Positions 8,716 to 16,564 of a stretch of 64,000 nucleotides of DNA are shown piece after piece; the first letter of the stretch is position 1; every line of letters begins with the position of its first letter. The stretch comes from Carnobacterium_B sp040274945 (GTDB lineage: Bacteria > Bacillota > Bacilli > Lactobacillales > Carnobacteriaceae), in assembly GCF_040274945.1 (NCBI RefSeq), contig NZ_JBEMAR010000005.1, positions 161,187 to 225,186 on the forward strand, read 5' to 3'. Made by a program: the position numbers and the translations under genes. The notes beneath the pieces are model-generated. The model was given only the letters and a program-made list of their open reading frames with translations. It was not told where the DNA came from and did no database searches.

Positions 8716-9198
8716 TTAAGAAAGAAAGGGAAGTTGAAGTGCCTCTTTCCATTCTATTCTTCGTTCTTGTGCTTTGCCATTATTTGCACCACTGGTGGAT
8801 AAACATTTTATAACAGTGTGATGCTCAAAAATAGTTGATTTTAAAATTTCTTGATAAGACTTGTCTCCATTTGCAATGATAAGTTTGATAGATGCTGTTG
8901 AAAATAATGCATCAAAATCATTTAATTTTGTTTGTTTAAAGTTACTGTCTAAACTCCCAATTCTATCAAAATGACTGTAAATATCCCATAAGCCAATTTG
9001 GTTTTGTACCAATAATTCCAACCGTTTTTCATAGTCGATTGGATCAGTAGTATTTAAAGATTCAGAAATAATTTTCCAAAATTGATTGCCTTTATTTGCG
9101 TAGTATTGTTGCAATTCTAACGACTTCACACTTGGAGCACTGCCGAGTATTAAAATTTTAGTGTTTTCATTATAGATTGGTTCTAAACCACTCTTCAT
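8716..9198 (-). CDS. DNA-deoxyinosine glycosylase (uracil-DNA glycosylase superfamily)
   Basis: A 160-residue protein of the uracil-DNA glycosylase fold, resembling family 6 hypoxanthine-DNA glycosylases. The N-terminal motif LILGSAPSVKSLELQQYYAN followed by NQFWKII, the LWDIY segment and the late STSGANNGK loop are the hallmarks. It would excise deaminated bases (hypoxanthine from adenine) in cytosolic DNA, starting base excision repair. It is the first gene of a two-gene minus-strand unit with the GIY-YIG protein. Confidence 0.8.
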   Translation of the reverse strand: MKSGLEPIYNENTKILILGSAPSVKSLELQQYYANKGNQFWKIISESLNTTDPIDYEKRLELLVQNQIGLWDIYSHFDRIGSLDSNFKQTKLNDFDALFSTASIKLIIANGDKSYQEILKSTIFEHHTVIKCLSTSGANNGKAQERRIEWKEALQLPFLS

Positions 9199-9440
9199 AA
9201 GTTAGACCCCTTAATAGTAAATTTATTTTAAACACCCACTATATATAAAAAAATGGATTAGTATCTTTCAATTGTATAGTAAAAAATTGGGAATTCCTAT
9301 AGGGTTATTGCCGTTGCAATAGCTTTTGCATATTTGTTTTTTTCTAAACGCAAGTTGAGCTTATACTTAAACCTGATAAGTAAAAATATGTAGTATAATT
9401 GACACATAGGTTCAAATTGAGGTTTGAAAGGGTGAAGCTA

Positions 9441-9965
9441 GTGAGGGAGAATAATCCGATTCGAGTGCAAGTGAGAATCAAAGAACTGGCAATTGATTAT
9501 GGTGTAATTTTGCTCTATCTTGTTTTTCTTCTTATGGCTAACTTAGTCTTTTATTTTCTAGTATTAGATGGAATACCTGAATTTACAATCGTTCAATCCC
9601 AACTGATAGCGACGTTTTAATCGGTTGTTCCGATAGTTCTAATTTTCTCGCTACTTGATTACAAGAACCCCTTTGGGACATACGGCAAGAGAAAAGCGGG
9701 GTTAAAAGTGCAGTATAAAACGCTTTCGTTTTTTAGAAATTTGGTTAGAAATAGTATTAAATTTTTACCGTGGCAACTTGCTCATATTGGTGTCATCGAC
9801 GGCATATATACGGAATTCACAACTTGGAGCTCGATTATTTTTACAAATGCTGGAATTCTGTTAGCTATTATCCTATTGGTTATGGGATTTTTTAGAAAAG
9901 ACAAACGTCATTTAGGTGATTTAATAGCCGGAACTCAAGTCGTTCCAATTAGGAGGGAATCATAA
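9441..9965 (+). pseudogene. RDD-family membrane protein interrupted by an in-frame stop
   Basis: The two halves read as one RDD-domain membrane protein in a single frame. The first half runs from a GTG near 9441 (site GAAAGGG at 9426-9432) through RVRIKELAIDYG-like sequence and a transmembrane helix. A TAA stop at 9618-9620 interrupts it, then the same frame continues (SVVPIVLIFSLLDYKNPFG, YGKRKAGLKV) to GDLIAGTQVV at the usual RDD C-terminus. No frameshift is needed, so a nonsense mutation explains it. A GTG at 9708 could restart translation of the C-terminal part. A -10-like TATAAT lies near 9394-9399. The downstream methyltransferase begins one base after its stop. Confidence 0.75.
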
Positions 9966-10730
9966 GTGGAACAGATTGTTGATGCTGAAGAAGCAATTAG
10001 AAGATGGGATGCTTTTGCTGATACGTATTCAAAAAATCACAACGAACAAGGAGATATTCATAAAGAAGTGTTTTTAAATCCTACTTTATTTTCTCTTATG
10101 GGCGAATTAAAAGATAAACAGGTTTTGGATGCAGGATGTGGCGAGGGATATTTAAGCAGATTGTTGTCCAAGGCTGGATCGAATGTAACAGCTGTGGATT
10201 ACTCTTTGAGAATGATTGAAATTGCACAGGAGAGAACGCCAGTTGACTTACAAATTAAGTATTTAAGAGGCAATTGTGAGAAGTTGGATACGCTCGAAGA
10301 CAACAGTTTTGATTTGATTGTGTCAAATATGGTGATACAAGATCTACCAAATTACGAAAATGCCTTTCGAGAAATGTTTCGTTTGTTGGTAGACGGAGGA
10401 AGTTTTATCTTTTCAATTTTGCATCCTTGTTTTGTAACTCCCGGAAGTGGGTGGGAGAAAAATAATAGTGGTGAAAAATTGCATTGGAACGTGGATCGTT
10501 ATTTTTATGAAGGTGCCTACGAACAACGATTAGGAGATAAAGATAAATTACTATTTTTCCACAGGACGTTAACCAGTTATGTTGATAAGTTAACTAAAGC
10601 AGGCTTTATGATAGAAAGTATAGTCGAACCGAAGCCATCAGAAATAATGTTGGGAAAATATCCGTCATTCGAAGAAGATTTGAGATGTGCTGATTTTATG
10701 GTGTTTAAGGCCACTAAGTCAAAAAGATAA
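9966..10730 (+). CDS. Class I SAM-dependent methyltransferase
   Basis: A 254-residue methyltransferase of the UbiE/TehB-like type 11 group. Motif I (VLDAGCGEGYLSRLL) binds S-adenosylmethionine near residues 48-62; VTAVDYSLRMIE is the acidic end of strand 2; FDLIVSNMVIQDL is motif II. The substrate cannot be told from sequence. It starts with GTG one base after the RDD pseudogene stop, with AGGAGG at 9951-9956 inside the upstream gene, so the pair was translationally coupled. An imperfect hairpin follows. Confidence 0.85.
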   Translation: MEQIVDAEEAIRRWDAFADTYSKNHNEQGDIHKEVFLNPTLFSLMGELKDKQVLDAGCGEGYLSRLLSKAGSNVTAVDYSLRMIEIAQERTPVDLQIKYLRGNCEKLDTLEDNSFDLIVSNMVIQDLPNYENAFREMFRLLVDGGSFIFSILHPCFVTPGSGWEKNNSGEKLHWNVDRYFYEGAYEQRLGDKDKLLFFHRTLTSYVDKLTKAGFMIESIVEPKPSEIMLGKYPSFEEDLRCADFMVFKATKSKR

Positions 10731-10764
10731 AGTGAAAAGGACTTGAATGAGTAAAATCATAGGT

Positions 10765-10803
10765 ACTGCAAAGGCTAAAGAATCGTCTTTTAGCCATTGC
10801 AGT
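10765..10803 (+). terminator. Probable terminator hairpin
   Basis: ACTGCAAAGGCTAAA and TTTAGCCATTGCAGT pair with a single mismatch around a 9-base loop; the trailing T-tract is weak. Confidence 0.55.
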
Positions 10804-10880
10804 CTTTAATGTTATAAAGTAGAGACACGATAGTTCGCAAAATCAACGGAATGTAGACTTTTTAAATGACAAACTATTTA

Positions 10881-10910
10881 CTTTACTTACTTTTTGTAAA
10901 GTGATAAAAT
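10881..10910 (+). promoter_or_regulatory. Promoter of the first amino-acid ABC importer, overlapping an inverted repeat
   Basis: TTTACT (10882-10887) and TAAAAT (10905-10910) are 17 bp apart. The inverted repeat CTTTAC-N9-GTAAAG (10881-10901) covers the -35 box and spacer, which suggests a repressor or activator site. Confidence 0.5.
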
Positions 10911-10950
10911 TAAAAATTAAGAACGTCAACAGAAAAGGATGAGATGAATA

Positions 10951-11775
10951 GTGAAAAAGAAGAAATGGATGCTAGCTGGAATCGCGGCAGTAGCATTATT
11001 TGTTAGTGCATGTGGAACATCAACAAAAGAAGATGCCACTTCAATTGAAGGCGGAGATTTATTGCAGTCTGTTCAAGACGCTGGGGTATTAAAAGTTGGC
11101 GTAATGGGAACGTATCAACCGTACAACTTTATCAATGAAGATAAAGACATGGATGGGTTTGATGCAGATATTGCTAAAGAAATTGCTAAAGGATTAGATG
11201 TGGACATTGAATTTGTCTCTCAAGAATTTTCAGGAATGATAGCTGGATTGCAAACGGGTAAATTTGATATGGTTGCTAGTCAAATGACGATCACGGATGA
11301 CCGTAAAAAAGAAATGCTATTCTCAGATCCATATATCACCAATCAAGTAAAAGTTATTGTAAAAGATGACAATACAGAGATTACTTCTGTTGAGGATTTT
11401 GTTGGTAAAGATATTGGAGTAGGTCTAGGAACAAATGATGAAACTTATTTGCGTAACGAATTGATGCCTGAAGTTGGTGAGTTTAATATTCGTACGTATG
11501 ATGATGTGATCACTTCATTGAAAGACTTGGATTCTGGTCGAATCGACGCTACTATCAACAACATGTATGCTTTAAAACCAATCATTGAAGCAAATGGGTT
11601 GAAGATTAAAGCAGTTGGCGAACCAATCAAATCAGACCAAGCCGGAATTGCTGTTCAATTAGGTAATGAACCCTTTATTGAAGAAGTAAATACTATTTTA
11701 GCTGATATTAAAGCAGATGGTACGTATGATGAAATTTTTATGAAATGGTTCGGTGAAGCACCACCAAAAGACTAA
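10951..11775 (+). CDS. Amino-acid ABC transporter substrate-binding lipoprotein
   Basis: A 274-residue family 3 solute-binding protein. The signal peptide ends in the lipobox VSAC at residues 18-21, so the mature protein is lipid-anchored outside the cell. Motifs include GTYQPYNF, GFDADIAKEIA and MVASQMTITDDRK. It delivers a polar amino acid to the adjacent permease and ATPase. Specificity is not readable; because an OsmC-type thiol peroxidase is cotranscribed, cystine is a weak inference. It starts with GTG and lies 39 bp upstream of the permease. Confidence 0.85.
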   Translation: MKKKKWMLAGIAAVALFVSACGTSTKEDATSIEGGDLLQSVQDAGVLKVGVMGTYQPYNFINEDKDMDGFDADIAKEIAKGLDVDIEFVSQEFSGMIAGLQTGKFDMVASQMTITDDRKKEMLFSDPYITNQVKVIVKDDNTEITSVEDFVGKDIGVGLGTNDETYLRNELMPEVGEFNIRTYDDVITSLKDLDSGRIDATINNMYALKPIIEANGLKIKAVGEPIKSDQAGIAVQLGNEPFIEEVNTILADIKADGTYDEIFMKWFGEAPPKD

Positions 11776-11814
11776 ACATGAAGCAAGAATAAGTAGAAGA
11801 GAGGTACTTCTTTT

Positions 11815-12459
11815 ATGGAAGTTTTAATACAGAATATCCCGTTCTTGTTGCAAGGAGCGTATTATACGTTATTAATTACGTTGGTTTCGATGTTTTTTGG
11901 TTCGCTTATCGGAATCATCGTCGCAATAGCCCGTTTGAAAGGCAATAAAGCGATTCAAGCTGTTGCACGAGGGTACGTCTCGATTATCCGGGGCACACCG
12001 ACATTGGTTCAAATCATCATTATTTATTATGGTTTAGTTGATTTTGGAATTAGTTTAGATCCTTTGCCAGCTGCTTTTATTGCATTGAGTGTTAATAATG
12101 GAGCGTATTTATCTGAATCGATTCGTGGAGCTTTACAGTCGATTCCAAAAGGTCAAATGGAAGCTGCTTATGCAACAGGGATGACACCTTGGCAAGCGAT
12201 GCGTCGAATCATTCTTCCGCAAGCCATTCGCATTGCTATCCCGCCAGTAGGGAATACCTTTATTGGTATGTTGAAAGAAACGTCCTTAGTATCGGTCATC
12301 AGTGTAACGGAATTATTGCGTTCGGCTCAATTGTTGATCGCTCAATATTATAGTTACATGCCGTTTTACTTGGGAATCGCGGTCATTTATTGGATCATGA
12401 GCACGGTTTTTTCTTTCCTACTGAACAAGTTGGAAGCACGTATGTCAATCTATGAATAG
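11815..12459 (+). CDS. Amino-acid ABC transporter permease
   Basis: A 214-residue HisM/GlnP-type inner-membrane permease with about five transmembrane helices. The ABC-contact loop (EAAYATGMTPWQAMRRIILPQA) has the family EAA-G signature near residues 120-140, cited here in parts as EAAYATG and RRIILPQA. Its length is normal for the family. It sits between the binding protein and the ATPase of the same importer, 13 bp from the latter. Confidence 0.9.
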   Translation: MEVLIQNIPFLLQGAYYTLLITLVSMFFGSLIGIIVAIARLKGNKAIQAVARGYVSIIRGTPTLVQIIIIYYGLVDFGISLDPLPAAFIALSVNNGAYLSESIRGALQSIPKGQMEAAYATGMTPWQAMRRIILPQAIRIAIPPVGNTFIGMLKETSLVSVISVTELLRSAQLLIAQYYSYMPFYLGIAVIYWIMSTVFSFLLNKLEARMSIYE

Positions 12460-12472
12460 TTGAGGGATTAAC

Positions 12473-13240
12473 ATGATTAAAATAAATGGATTAGTAAAAT
12501 CGTTTGGAGCATTAGAAGTCTTAAAGGCTATTGATTTGCAAATTAGTTCAGGTGAAGTTGTGGTTATTTTGGGACCTAGTGGATCTGGAAAAAGCACCTT
12601 ACTGCGTTGCATGAATGGTCTTGAAGAACTAACAGCTGGAAGCATTGAAGTAAACGGCGTTGTTATGAACGCTGAGCAGTCTAAAAAAGAGCGCACCAAA
12701 AAAGTTCGTGAAGCACGTTTGCATACAGGAATGGTTTTTCAACAATTTAACTTGTATCCCCATAAAACGGCATTGGGAAATGTAACGGAAGCGTTGATTA
12801 CTGTTAAGAAAATGGATAAAACTAAAGCAAACCAACTTGGCGAAAAAATGTTGGAACAAGTAGGATTATCAGATAAAAAAGATGAATTTCCTTCTAGATT
12901 ATCGGGTGGACAACAACAGCGTGTAGCCATTTCGCGTGCGTTAGCTATGGATCCAACCGTAATGTTATTCGACGAGCCAACATCTTCATTGGATCCTGAA
13001 TTAGTCGATGAAGTTTTGACAGTCATCAAAGAATTAGCTAAAGAAGGTCGAACAATGGTTATCGTGACACATGAAATGCAATTTGCACGTGAAGTGGCAG
13101 ATCGTGTGATTTTTATGGCAGACGGTATTATTGTTGAACAAAATGATCCAGAAGCTTTTTTTACACAACCAAAAACAGAGCGTGCTAGAAGGTTTTTAAA
13201 AATGGAAGAATTAGAACATAGAGAAGGGGTAAAACGATGA
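12473..13240 (+). CDS. Amino-acid ABC transporter ATP-binding protein
   Basis: A 255-residue GlnQ-like ATPase that powers the importer. Walker A GPSGSGKST lies near residues 32-40, the Q-loop at VFQQFNLYP, the signature LSGGQQQR, and Walker B VMLFDEPTSSLD followed by the switch histidine in VTHEM. Its TGA stop overlaps the ATG of the OsmC gene by 4 bp (ATGA), indicating translational coupling with that protein. Confidence 0.9.
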   Translation: MIKINGLVKSFGALEVLKAIDLQISSGEVVVILGPSGSGKSTLLRCMNGLEELTAGSIEVNGVVMNAEQSKKERTKKVREARLHTGMVFQQFNLYPHKTALGNVTEALITVKKMDKTKANQLGEKMLEQVGLSDKKDEFPSRLSGGQQQRVAISRALAMDPTVMLFDEPTSSLDPELVDEVLTVIKELAKEGRTMVIVTHEMQFAREVADRVIFMADGIIVEQNDPEAFFTQPKTERARRFLKMEELEHREGVKR

Positions 13241-13662
13241 TTGTAACAACAACATGGAATAAAGGTCGTAAGTTTACCGCTAAAGGCGATTCAGGTTATG
13301 AACTTAAGATGGATGCTACACCAGCTTATGGCGGAGTAGGAGAGGGCGCAACACCAACAGAAATGTTGTTGGCTTCTTTGGCAGGCTGCATCGGAATTGA
13401 TGCAACCATGGTTTTGAATCCGCATTTGGATAAAATCGAGAAACTCGAAATTATTACTGATGGAACTCGCAGAGAAGAAGCTCCTAAAGACTTTACCGCT
13501 ATGAGTGTTACCTTTGTAGTAGACGGCACAGTGAACAGCGACAAAATCTGGCGTGCTATTCGCTTAAGTGAAGAAAAATACTGTACGGTTTCTAATTCCT
13601 TAAAGGCTGAGATTACGTATGATGTTGTATTGAATGGCGAAAAATTAGCAAGAGAAATGTAA
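13237..13662 (+). CDS. OsmC-family peroxiredoxin-like protein
   Basis: A 141-residue OsmC/Ohr-fold protein. Both conserved cysteines are present, in LAGCIGIDA near residue 51 and EKYCTVSNSL near 115, so organic-hydroperoxide reduction is plausible. It overlaps the ABC ATPase by 4 bp, making it the last gene of the importer operon. That link suggests the imported compound and thiol or peroxide stress are connected. A terminator follows immediately. Confidence 0.85.
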   Translation: MIVTTTWNKGRKFTAKGDSGYELKMDATPAYGGVGEGATPTEMLLASLAGCIGIDATMVLNPHLDKIEKLEIITDGTRREEAPKDFTAMSVTFVVDGTVNSDKIWRAIRLSEEKYCTVSNSLKAEITYDVVLNGEKLAREM

Positions 13663-13664
13663 GA

Positions 13665-13713
13665 AAAAAATACTCGTTACCCTTAATGTTGCAAGGGGAG
13701 CGGGTATTTTTTT
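13665..13713 (+). terminator. Intrinsic terminator of the ABC importer/OsmC operon
   Basis: AAATACTCG...CCCTT pairs, with G-U pairs, to AAGGGG...CGGGTATTT and a T-tract follows on the plus strand. Confidence 0.75.
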
Positions 13714-13727
13714 GATGACTTAGTGAA

Positions 13728-14054
13728 TTATTTTTCTAATCTTTTTTCAGTGGTGGATAAAAAGTTTTCTAAAGATTCAGAGCTATTAATGTTCATTCTT
13801 TCAGCTAAAACAATCAACCACCACATAGTTTCACCAATTTTTAACTCTAAATCGGTTTCGTTTGTTGAGCTACTAGGCCAACGTTCTTGTTGGGCCATAG
13901 TCAAACGTCCAACTAAACCAGCATCGGTCAGAAATGCTAATGCATCTTCTTCAACAGTCCAAATGTCCTCATGGTGCTTTATCTCCAACTCATGGTAACG
14001 TGCTCGTAATTTTTTAGAGCGTTCAACTAATTCACTAAATGTTGTTTCATCCAT
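13728..14054 (-). CDS. MazG-like nucleotide pyrophosphohydrolase-fold protein
   Basis: A 108-residue all-alpha protein resembling the MazG-like/MazG-related family. An acidic helix near ELEIKHHEDIWTVEEDA and a second helix GETMWWLIVLAERMNI followed by SESLENF match the family plan, but a full EExxE...ExxD motif is not clearly complete, so catalytic activity is uncertain. Start set at ATG 14054 with GGAGG at 14062-14066; the frame extends 21 codons further upstream without a site. It is transcribed alone, with a -10-like TATACT on the minus strand near 14106-14111. Confidence 0.6.
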   Translation of the reverse strand: MDETTFSELVERSKKLRARYHELEIKHHEDIWTVEEDALAFLTDAGLVGRLTMAQQERWPSSSTNETDLELKIGETMWWLIVLAERMNINSSESLENFLSTTEKRLEK

Positions 14055-14114
14055 AAAAAAACCTCCCAATTCATCTATAAGCACTTTGTGAAACTTGAAG
14101 GTTTTAGTATAGCA

Positions 14115-14162
14115 CAATAAAAAAAGGATTTAAGGCTAGCTTCTCAAATCCTTTTTTTATTG
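14115..14162. terminator. Symmetric hairpin with A/T-tracts on both sides
   Basis: CAATAAAAAAAGGATTT and AAATCCTTTTTTTATTG form 17-bp arms around 14 bases. It could stop transcription in either direction and separates the MazG-like gene from the tandem-repeat block. Confidence 0.7.
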
Positions 14163-14165
14163 TGT

Positions 14166-14458
14166 AGTTAACTGAGAACAGGATTCTATTTGTGTTGGCA
14201 CAACGAGCTTTAGTTCGAGTAACTCAGAATTGTTTTTCATTTGAGTTGACGCAACGAGCTTTAGTTCGACTAACTCAAAACGGTTTTTCATTTGAGTTGA
14301 CACAACAAGCTTTAGATCGAGTAACTCAAGTCGGTTTTTCGTTTGAGTTGATACAACGAGCCTTAGTTCGACCAACTCAAAACCGTTTTCCGTTTGAGTT
14401 GACACAACGAGCCTTAGTTCTATCAACTCAGAACTAGATTCTATTTGAGTGGGTGAAA
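14166..14458. repeat. Array of 51-bp tandem repeats (about 5.7 copies)
   Basis: Units start at about 14204, 14255, 14306, 14357 and 14408, each beginning CGAGC(T/C)TTAG and containing GAGTTGAC..CAAC; a partial unit precedes them (14166-14203). Each unit holds a short inverted repeat (TTGAGTT near one end, AACTCAA near the other). The period is a multiple of three, so several frames on both strands stay open (81 codons plus, 89 codons minus) without ribosome binding sites. I regard it as a non-coding minisatellite. Confidence 0.85.
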
Positions 14459-14518
14459 TGACTAGTGTTTAAACCCATCCTATCCAATTTACATAAACTT
14501 TAAAAAAAATATTCGGAA

Positions 14519-14556
14519 TTTACGGAGCATTTACATAGAATCTACATGCCTATGCT
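14519..14556 (+). promoter_or_regulatory. PhoP-like box triplet and -10 element of the ugp operon
   Basis: TTTACG (14519), TTTACA (14530) and TCTACA (14541) are spaced exactly 11 bp start to start, matching the Firmicute PhoP pattern TT(A/C/T)ACA-N5 repeated. A -10 element TATGCT follows at 14551-14556 with no separate consensus -35, as in PhoP-activated promoters. It lies 50 bp before the ugpC start, fitting phosphate-starvation control. The sites are seen directly; the regulator is inferred. Confidence 0.7.
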
Positions 14557-14606
14557 AGAGTAGAAAAGTAAGAAACAGGAAGTTTAATAGCAACGGAGGG
14601 AATTTT

Positions 14607-15662
14607 GTGCAGGTTAAATTTGAAGATATTACAATGGCTTATGGAGAAAAAAATGTGCTCCAAAATATCAATTTTGTTATCCCTGAACACTCCTTGGTTT
14701 CGATACTTGGGCCAAGCGGTTGTGGAAAGTCAACGACATTGATGTTGATTTCTGGACTGACCACACCTTCAGAAGGAAAAATCTATTTTGGTGAAAAAGA
14801 AGTGACTAAAGCTGATGCTGTAAAACGAAAAGTAGGAATGGTTTTTCAGAATTATGCGTTATACCCTCATTTATCTGTATTAGAAAATATCATGTTTCCT
14901 TTAAAAATGGCAAAAATGTCTAAAAATGAACGAATAACCAGAGCGATGGATTTGGCGAAATTGGTTAAAATACAAGATCATGTGGATAAAAAACCGAAAC
15001 AGCTCTCAGGAGGACAGCAGCAACGGGTAGCAATCGCACGTGCGTTAGCTAAAGAACCTTCTATACTACTGATGGATGAGCCGTTATCGAATTTGGATGC
15101 ACGATTGAGAATTGAAATGCGAGAAGAGATTCGCCGCATACAACAAGAAACAAATGTGACGACTGTTTTTGTTACACATGATCAAGAAGAAGCGTTAAGT
15201 ATCTCTGATCAAGTGATGGTTTTAAATGACGGAGCCATTCAGCAAATAAGTGAGCCACAGCCACTGTATGAACGTCCAGTTAATCTATTTGTAGCGAAGT
15301 TTTTGGGAACTCCAATCATCAATACCTTTTCTGTGGATGAACAACAAGTCAATTGGTCTAAATTATCTAGCTCTTTGAGTTTTAATCCAACTTTCCATTC
15401 TATTGGAGTTCGTGCAGAGAATTTTAAAGAAGCTGCAAATGAATCGCAAGGCTTTATTAGCGGTCAGATTCGACATATTGAACGAGTAGGGAAAGATACG
15501 TCTATTAAAATCAAATGTGGAGAGAAAGAAGTCATTGCTACCAATCTTTCTGGAAATTATATAGAAGGAGATATTCTTCATTTGACAGCAGATGTACAAG
15601 ATATTCTGCATTTTGATAAACAAGGGAATACGATGGTGTTGGAGGAGGCTGTTATTGGATGA
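14607..15662 (+). CDS. ugpC: UgpC-like ABC transporter ATP-binding protein
   Basis: A 351-residue CUT1-type ATPase (MalK/UgpC/MsmX group). Walker A GPSGCGKST is at residues 35-43, the Q-loop at VFQNYALYP, signature LSGGQQQR and Walker B ILLMDEPLSNLD in the first ~235 residues; the C-terminal ~110 residues are an OB-type regulatory domain. It powers the sn-glycerol-3-phosphate-type importer encoded next. The start is GTG 14607 with GGAGGG about 8 bp upstream. It overlaps the following permease by 4 bp. Preceded by PhoP-like boxes. Confidence 0.85.
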   Translation: MQVKFEDITMAYGEKNVLQNINFVIPEHSLVSILGPSGCGKSTTLMLISGLTTPSEGKIYFGEKEVTKADAVKRKVGMVFQNYALYPHLSVLENIMFPLKMAKMSKNERITRAMDLAKLVKIQDHVDKKPKQLSGGQQQRVAIARALAKEPSILLMDEPLSNLDARLRIEMREEIRRIQQETNVTTVFVTHDQEEALSISDQVMVLNDGAIQQISEPQPLYERPVNLFVAKFLGTPIINTFSVDEQQVNWSKLSSSLSFNPTFHSIGVRAENFKEAANESQGFISGQIRHIERVGKDTSIKIKCGEKEVIATNLSGNYIEGDILHLTADVQDILHFDKQGNTMVLEEAVIG

Positions 15663-16549
15663 TTGAAAAACCGACACTGAAAAGCACCTTGCGAGCGTGG
15701 GCTTACATTGCTCCAATGATAGCTATTATCGGAGTCTTTAATATCTATCCGATCCTTAAATCACTCGCTATGAGTTTTTACTCTGATTACAATTTTTATC
15801 AAGATGTGGTCTACGCTTATGGTTGGGACAATTTTATCCAGATTTTTAATGATCCAAATTTCTTTTTGGCAATCAAAAATACCTTTATTTTTGTACTGGG
15901 TGTCGTACCTTTATCGATCATGCTTTCACTGGGTATTGCATTACTCCTACATAATGTACAGTTTTTATCAGGATTTTTTAGGTCTATTTATTTCTTGCCA
16001 TTTGTTACCAGTACGGTCGCTATCTCAATTGTCTGGAATTGGATTTACCATTCCAGATATGGCTTGATGAATTATTTTCTAGGACTATTCGGAGTGGACC
16101 CAATCAATTGGATAACGGATCCAAAATATTCCATGTTGGCATTGGTTATTATGGCTATCTGGAAAGGACTAGGCTTCAATATTATTCTGTTTCTCGTAGG
16201 ATTGAACAATATTGACAAAGGCTATTACTCGGCAGCTAAGGTTGATGGAGCCTCTGATTTGCAACGGTTTACTAATATCACAGTTCCATTGCTAGGACCA
16301 ACGACGTTTTTGGTGACAGTTATGGGAGTTATCAGTAGCTTCAAAGTATTTGACGAAGTGTATTCGCTTTTTCAAGGACGACCTGGACCAGGGAATTCAG
16401 CTTTGACAGTGGTTTATTATATTTATGAAAAGTTTTATACCGAATACCAATACGGTGTTGCCGCAGCCGCTGGAATTGTGTTGTTCCTAATTATCTTAGT
16501 GGTTACGCTCGTTCAGATGGCATACAATAAGAAATTTGTTCACTACTAA
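15659..16549 (+). CDS. ugpA: UgpA-like ABC permease
   Basis: A 296-residue MalF/UgpA-type permease with six predicted transmembrane helices, starting around residues 15-35. The cytoplasmic coupling loop SAAKVDGASDLQRF (around residues 187-200) matches the EAA motif of CUT1 importers. Translation is coupled to ugpC through an ATGA overlap. With UgpE it forms the membrane channel of the importer. Specificity for glycerol 3-phosphate or glycerophosphodiesters is inferred from family resemblance and the phosphate-type promoter. Confidence 0.85.
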   Translation: MIEKPTLKSTLRAWAYIAPMIAIIGVFNIYPILKSLAMSFYSDYNFYQDVVYAYGWDNFIQIFNDPNFFLAIKNTFIFVLGVVPLSIMLSLGIALLLHNVQFLSGFFRSIYFLPFVTSTVAISIVWNWIYHSRYGLMNYFLGLFGVDPINWITDPKYSMLALVIMAIWKGLGFNIILFLVGLNNIDKGYYSAAKVDGASDLQRFTNITVPLLGPTTFLVTVMGVISSFKVFDEVYSLFQGRPGPGNSALTVVYYIYEKFYTEYQYGVAAAAGIVLFLIILVVTLVQMAYNKKFVHY

Positions 16550-16564
16550 GAGAGGAGAAAAAAG

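Noticed and set aside
14157..14437. Overlapping repeat-encoded ORFs on both strands
   Set aside because: Frames are open because the 51-bp repeat is a multiple of three; neither has a ribosome binding site.
14166..14458. CRISPR array
   Set aside because: The units are contiguous 51-bp tandem copies with no unique spacers and no cas genes nearby.
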